Origin: Putridiphycobacter sp965230485
Lineage (GTDB): Bacteria; Bacteroidota; Bacteroidia; Flavobacteriales_D; Crocinitomicaceae
DNA length: 64,000 nt
Direction of reading: 5' to 3'
NCBI GenBank assembly: GCA_965230485.1
Contig: CBDDLA010000001.1
Coordinates: forward strand, 1,798,001 to 1,862,000
The notes beneath the pieces are model-generated. The model had not been told where the DNA came from. It did no database searches and worked only from the letters and a program-made list of their open reading frames with translations. This document shows, one piece after another, positions 60,589 through 64,000 of the stretch. Each line of letters opens with the position of its first letter. Position 1 is the stretch's first letter. Made by a program: the position numbers and the translations under genes.

Positions 60589-61593
60589 TTATTCTAATTC
60601 GATAATGGCTTTCTCTATGATATTATCTAAACCTATTATTTCAAAGCTCTGGTTTGTAGCTACAGATATATCTGGTTCGATACCATCTTCGATAATTTGA
60701 CCATTCGGCAAAGTCCCTATCGTCGCAGAATACGTAAAAAACCATCCGTTCGCGAGTTGACCCGATACTGGAAAACCGCCACCGCCACCTGTTCGATCGC
60801 CCAAAACGATCACATTTGGCAGTATAGACATATACGCTACAAACGCATTGCAGGCACTGTAGCATTGCCTATTAGCCAGCACTATGATTGGTTTTGAATA
60901 AAGCATACCCTTTGGGGAAATACGAATCTCTTTTTTAGCACTTAAGTCTTGATGATTTGGACCCGATTTTTCTTGCCGATATCCTACTAAAGTAGTTTCC
61001 GTAACAAAATGTTCCATTAATCTATTAATGTTAGAAGCGTCGCCTCCTAAATTACCCCTTACATCTAAAATCAATCCTCTGGTGTTCTCATACCTTTTAA
61101 TAATACTTTCTATTCCATTAACAGATATCTCATTTGTAAACGTTGAATAATATAAATAACCTATGTCGTCCGTCAAAAAACAGTGTCGAATAAAGGTTGT
61201 TGTATCCATATCGTTGGGTACCAAATAGTTTTCTATCACAAACGCTTTATTAAAATTATCTTCATATCCTTCTGTGTAATCATAAGTACGAACATTTTGA
61301 ATCCCTTGCCGAATTGTCACATGTCCATCTTTAAGGGTTTCTAGCATATTGGCGCATATTTTAAACAGTTCATCATCTGTCGTAAAATCATTAATTTGAG
61401 ATGTATAAACAGCCTTAATACTATCCCAGTTTATTTTTTTAAAGTCAAAATAAACATAACCTTGATCAATTTCATTCCAAAGCAATTCAAAATTGTTTTT
61501 AATTGTGTTCTCAGGGTTAGGTGCTATAAGCAATTTCTCGCAGGAATATAGAAAAAAGGCCATGTAGATGATAATGATTGAGATTATTTTCAT
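60589..61593 (-). CDS. S41-family peptidase, predicted lipoprotein
   Basis: A 334-aa C-terminal-processing-like protease. The N-terminus IIYMAFFLYSCEKLL has a lipobox. The tail-domain helix NFELLWNEIDQGYVYFDFKKINWD and the S41 core are clear: GYLYYSTFTN, GLILDVRGNLGGDASNI, PIIVLANRQCYSACNAF (with the Ser of the catalytic dyad) and GGFPVSGQLANGWFFTYS. It has no PDZ domain and is short compared with CtpA. The start overlaps the upstream barrel gene by 4 bp. It may degrade damaged or unprocessed envelope proteins. Confidence 0.85.
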   Translation of the reverse strand: MKIISIIIIYMAFFLYSCEKLLIAPNPENTIKNNFELLWNEIDQGYVYFDFKKINWDSIKAVYTSQINDFTTDDELFKICANMLETLKDGHVTIRQGIQNVRTYDYTEGYEDNFNKAFVIENYLVPNDMDTTTFIRHCFLTDDIGYLYYSTFTNEISVNGIESIIKRYENTRGLILDVRGNLGGDASNINRLMEHFVTETTLVGYRQEKSGPNHQDLSAKKEIRISPKGMLYSKPIIVLANRQCYSACNAFVAYMSILPNVIVLGDRTGGGGGFPVSGQLANGWFFTYSATIGTLPNGQIIEDGIEPDISVATNQSFEIIGLDNIIEKAIIELE

Positions 61594-62405
61594 GATCTAT
61601 TTTTTAAAATATAAAGACGAAGATTGACATTGTGTTGAGCCCATTTTAATGTATTGGGTGTTGAGCTGTTTTGGTAGTATAACCAATTATAAGATAGCTC
61701 TAAAGTAGTTTGCTTGCCACATTTAAAAATATATGAAGCCGTGAAATTGAATTTTAACGCATTAACTAATGTAACAATGCTAGTTTCGCTCCATATGCGT
61801 TCAGGACTAATTCCACTATAGTTTTGAGGTCTAATATTCCATCCTAGTAAGTCAAAATTTATTGAAAAATTAAGTCTAGAAACATTAAAGCTTCGATCAA
61901 GATTCAAAGAAGGTCCAAGAGAAACAAGATCAATTGAGTAGGCATTTCCATTATTCCCAAAAAGAAAAGGATAAATAGTGTATAAAGCGTCAGACGTAAC
62001 AGTACCACCATAACTAAAAGTTGAATACTTTGTTAATGATTTACCTTCCTTATACAAGCCATACATTCCAGTTAAACGATAAATAGCACTATAGTCTTCA
62101 TTGGGAACTCCCCTGTATTTTGCTTCACCATACTCGAACGAAAAATCAATGCTATGATGAATTTTTGGGCGTTTAGCATTCAAATGATACCCGCCGCCTA
62201 TCCGACCACCGCCAACTCCTTCATAAACTAAATTAGATGATAATTCATCTCTAAAGTGATAATAAATTGCACCAGTCTCAACATAGGACGCACTTTTATA
62301 AATGGAATCAAGCCATATGTGCTGAGCGCTTGCAATTATGGTTGTATTTAAGACAACACATAGCAAGGTAATTTTTAAGAATCTAGAGGCAAAATAAAAT
62401 TTCAT
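61590..62405 (-). CDS. Predicted outer-membrane barrel protein
   Basis: A 271-aa exported protein with signal peptide (FLKITLLCVVLNTTIIASAQ) and repeated amphipathic strands (GAIYYHFRDELSSNLVYEGVGGGRIGGGYHLNA; IHHSIDFSFEYGEAKYRGV; LKFNFTASYIFKCGKQTTLELSYNW). Its pattern resembles a 10-12-strand barrel, but no family is recognised. It overlaps the S41 peptidase start by 4 bp (ATGA), so the two are translationally coupled. The upstream gap to the AraC-type gene is 108 bp. Confidence 0.65.
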   Translation of the reverse strand: MKFYFASRFLKITLLCVVLNTTIIASAQHIWLDSIYKSASYVETGAIYYHFRDELSSNLVYEGVGGGRIGGGYHLNAKRPKIHHSIDFSFEYGEAKYRGVPNEDYSAIYRLTGMYGLYKEGKSLTKYSTFSYGGTVTSDALYTIYPFLFGNNGNAYSIDLVSLGPSLNLDRSFNVSRLNFSINFDLLGWNIRPQNYSGISPERIWSETSIVTLVNALKFNFTASYIFKCGKQTTLELSYNWLYYQNSSTPNTLKWAQHNVNLRLYILKNRS

Positions 62406-62513
62406 TAACGATTACTCTAATTGTTTATCACAAAAAAAGTAAGTGCTGGCTAAACAGCTTGTTCCAATTTCAGTTTTTTGTGTTCGTTTGCTTCCAAAAG
62501 AACATTATCTATC

Positions 62514-63626
62514 TTAATTTATATTCACTTTAACGTATTGTGCAGGTGTCATTCCTATCTGTTTCTTAAAATAGGTATAAAAACTAGTCTTAGATTTAAA
62601 GCCGCATTGGTTGGCAATGGCAATGGTAGAGAACATCTTATTTTTAGGATCTAATACTTGCTTTTTAAATTCTTTTAATCGGTATTCATTAATCAAACTA
62701 TAAAAATTGGTGTGTAACTGTTGGTTAATAAATACTGATACTTTTTTATCCGGCATTTGAAGTTCATTGGCCAAATCTGCCAATGCCATATTTTGATTAA
62801 GGTAAAGTTTCTTGTCTTCCAATAAATGTTGAATTCTATTTTTTAAAGCTTCTATTTGAGCAGGTGAGTATGCGTTATTAAATGAAGTGTTTTTTTTAGG
62901 ATGATTCGCTATTTTCTTTAGGTTTTCAGGCAGGAAAACTTTAGATTGGTATAACCCATGATAGGTGATATAAACAGTAACAAGTATGGCAGTCACTAAG
63001 GTAATGTACATATCAAGATCATTATCTCCACCAACCATTACCAAATAGATATTTAGTATCAGTCCAAAAACAATAAATACCATAATACCAATGAGCATGT
63101 GTTGTCCCCATTTAATTTGGCTAAGCGGAATCCGAGCTTGATAATTGAGTAAGTACTGCTTGTAATGTTGGTACTTTTGGAAGGCTTTTAAAATAAAACC
63201 GCCGAAAACTAAAAGTTCAAGTAGGTAGACGGCATCCCCATACTTTCCAACATACCATAAATAGTCAAATAAATATCCTTCTTCAAGCGTGCTCAAAGCA
63301 AAAGGAATATTAACCAAGATTAAATACAATAAGAATGGAAGTAATATAAGCCATATACTCCTTAGGCGAATTGACTCAGTTAACGAGTAGGTATAAAGAT
63401 AGATGACTGCGCCAATCAAGTAACCAGAACCTAATGAAATGAGGTTGGTAAGTGTGTACAGCCAAAATATCTTATTTAGTCCTGCATAAAAATTCAAGAA
63501 GATGGTAAGCAATATCCAATAAAAGGAAACTAAGAAAATATGACTTGCACCATTCTTCTTTTGCCTAAGCAGAAAAAGTAACGTCACAAGTATTAGAACA
63601 ATGACTGTCGTAACAATAAAATTCAT
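62514..63626 (-). CDS. AraC-type regulator with seven-helix membrane sensor half
   Basis: A 370-aa transcription regulator. The N-terminal 230 residues hold six or seven hydrophobic helices separated by short loops, like membrane-embedded 7TM sensor modules. The C-terminal 110 residues are a HTH_18/AraC DNA-binding domain: LADLANELQMPDKKVSVFINQQLHTNFYSLINEYRLKEFKKQV, then TIAIANQCGFKSKTSFYTYFKKQIGMTPAQYVK. This arrangement is common in Bacteroidota. The targets are not visible; the downstream barrel-S41-esterase genes on the same strand are candidates by position only. Confidence 0.9.
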   Translation of the reverse strand: MNFIVTTVIVLILVTLLFLLRQKKNGASHIFLVSFYWILLTIFLNFYAGLNKIFWLYTLTNLISLGSGYLIGAVIYLYTYSLTESIRLRSIWLILLPFLLYLILVNIPFALSTLEEGYLFDYLWYVGKYGDAVYLLELLVFGGFILKAFQKYQHYKQYLLNYQARIPLSQIKWGQHMLIGIMVFIVFGLILNIYLVMVGGDNDLDMYITLVTAILVTVYITYHGLYQSKVFLPENLKKIANHPKKNTSFNNAYSPAQIEALKNRIQHLLEDKKLYLNQNMALADLANELQMPDKKVSVFINQQLHTNFYSLINEYRLKEFKKQVLDPKNKMFSTIAIANQCGFKSKTSFYTYFKKQIGMTPAQYVKVNIN

Positions 63627-63856
63627 GTGATTTATTCTGAGTAATTCTTAGTATCTGCGTTCCAATAAACGGCACTATAATCTCTAATTGGCCATTTATG
63701 ATCAAATTTAACAATCTTGATTGTTTTTCATTAAAAAATCGTTTTCTAGTTGATAAGATAATTAAACATCTTATAATACACATTTTTAACTTTATTCGCT
63801 AAAGTTCATTTCAGCTTTTGCATTGAAAACAATGACTAAAATTGAGCTCAATATTG

Positions 63857-64000
63857 TTATTGCTTGATCAATTTATTAACCGAGGATGGTGTCCTGAGAT
63901 AATAAACACCGCTAACAAATGATGATAAGTCAATAATAGCCTTATCATCTGAAATGACTATAGCAGGATTAATTTCTTGTCCCATTACATTATAAAAATG
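63857..64000 (-). CDS. C-terminal part of a T9SS-exported protein (cut by window end)
   Basis: The minus frame from the window edge to a TAA at 63857-63859 encodes a 47-residue C-terminus containing NVMGQEINPAI, IDLSSFVSGVYYLR and KLIKQ. This is the ending of a type A T9SS sorting domain (NxxG...L...G.Y.l...K.ik), as in the M14 and CotH proteins here. The body of the protein lies outside the window, so its activity cannot be stated. Confidence 0.8.
   Translation of the reverse strand, partial: HFYNVMGQEINPAIVISDDKAIIDLSSFVSGVYYLRTPSSVNKLIKQ

Noticed and set aside
63565..63783. 72-aa minus-strand ORF upstream of the AraC-type gene
   Set aside because: It overlaps the regulator's start in another frame and has no recognisable features.
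1..64000. Possible mobile elements, prophage or integron
   Set aside because: No transposase, integrase, terminal inverted repeats or target duplications were seen; the tRNA genes have no adjacent attachment-site repeats or integrase.

Overview
The window looks like chromosomal DNA of an AT-rich member of the Bacteroidota (Flavobacteriia/Cytophagia-like; the genus cannot be fixed by eye). The evidence is C-terminal T9SS-type sorting domains on surface proteins, an OmpA protein with thrombospondin type 3 repeats, OMP_b-brl/TonB-type outer membrane proteins, a eukaryote-like single-chain glycyl-tRNA synthetase, a DUF4783 protein beside rlmH, and recurrent TAnnTTTG (-7) promoter elements with no obvious Shine-Dalgarno sequences. 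tRNAs carry no encoded CCA. No insertion sequences, prophage genes, CRISPR arrays or rRNA were seen.

Layout. (1) 1-11342, + strand: a tightly packed surface-polysaccharide operon with an FkbM methyltransferase, two GT2 and four GT4-like glycosyltransferases, a GNAT-like protein, two polysaccharide deacetylases and a formyltransferase-fold enzyme. Most genes overlap by 4-25 bp. (2) 11322-20096, mostly - strand: a polytopic membrane protein with rlmH, a lipoprotein, an OmpA/TSP3 outer membrane protein in operon with a large anchored beta-propeller-like protein, and rnhB. A DUF4783 gene (+) lies among them. (3) 20227-31054: small exported/hypothetical proteins, a DsbD-type reductase, yidD, a zinc-ribbon protein, a DUF58 protein, tRNA-Asp, paaZ with a crotonase, an Mrp ATPase with a NifU-like scaffold (Fe-S handling), psd and tRNA-Phe. 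(4) 31164-35330: coaX, an outer membrane barrel, a TPR protein, lptC and a small membrane protein. (5) 35399-45853: a T9SS-exported M14 carboxypeptidase, a YgiQ-type radical SAM protein, a TonB-C protein, glyS, a TauE/SafE exporter and an OMP_b-brl receptor-like protein.

(6) 45980-51353, - strand, is the most interesting locus: dabB-dabA, an energy-coupled inorganic-carbon (CO2/HCO3-) uptake system with all four DabA active-site residues conserved at the published spacing. It is followed, in the same apparent operon, by an uncharacterised 97-residue coiled protein and a DUF6671 protein with a cysteine-rich zinc-binding tail. These two are candidates for unrecognised accessory parts of a DAB system.

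(7) 51770-56790: a DUF2490 outer membrane protein, then a divergent HxlR regulator/exported DJ-1-like protein pair with a palindromic intergenic site. A small OMP, an SDR, a bestrophin and an F420-reductase-like NADP-binding protein follow, forming a probable stress/redox regulon. (8) 56841-64000, - strand: a T9SS-exported CotH-kinase protein, a YdeI/OmdA-family protein, an esterase with TPR tail, an S41 peptidase lipoprotein overlapping a predicted barrel, an AraC-type regulator with a membrane-embedded sensor half, and the C-terminal end of another T9SS cargo protein cut by the window edge.
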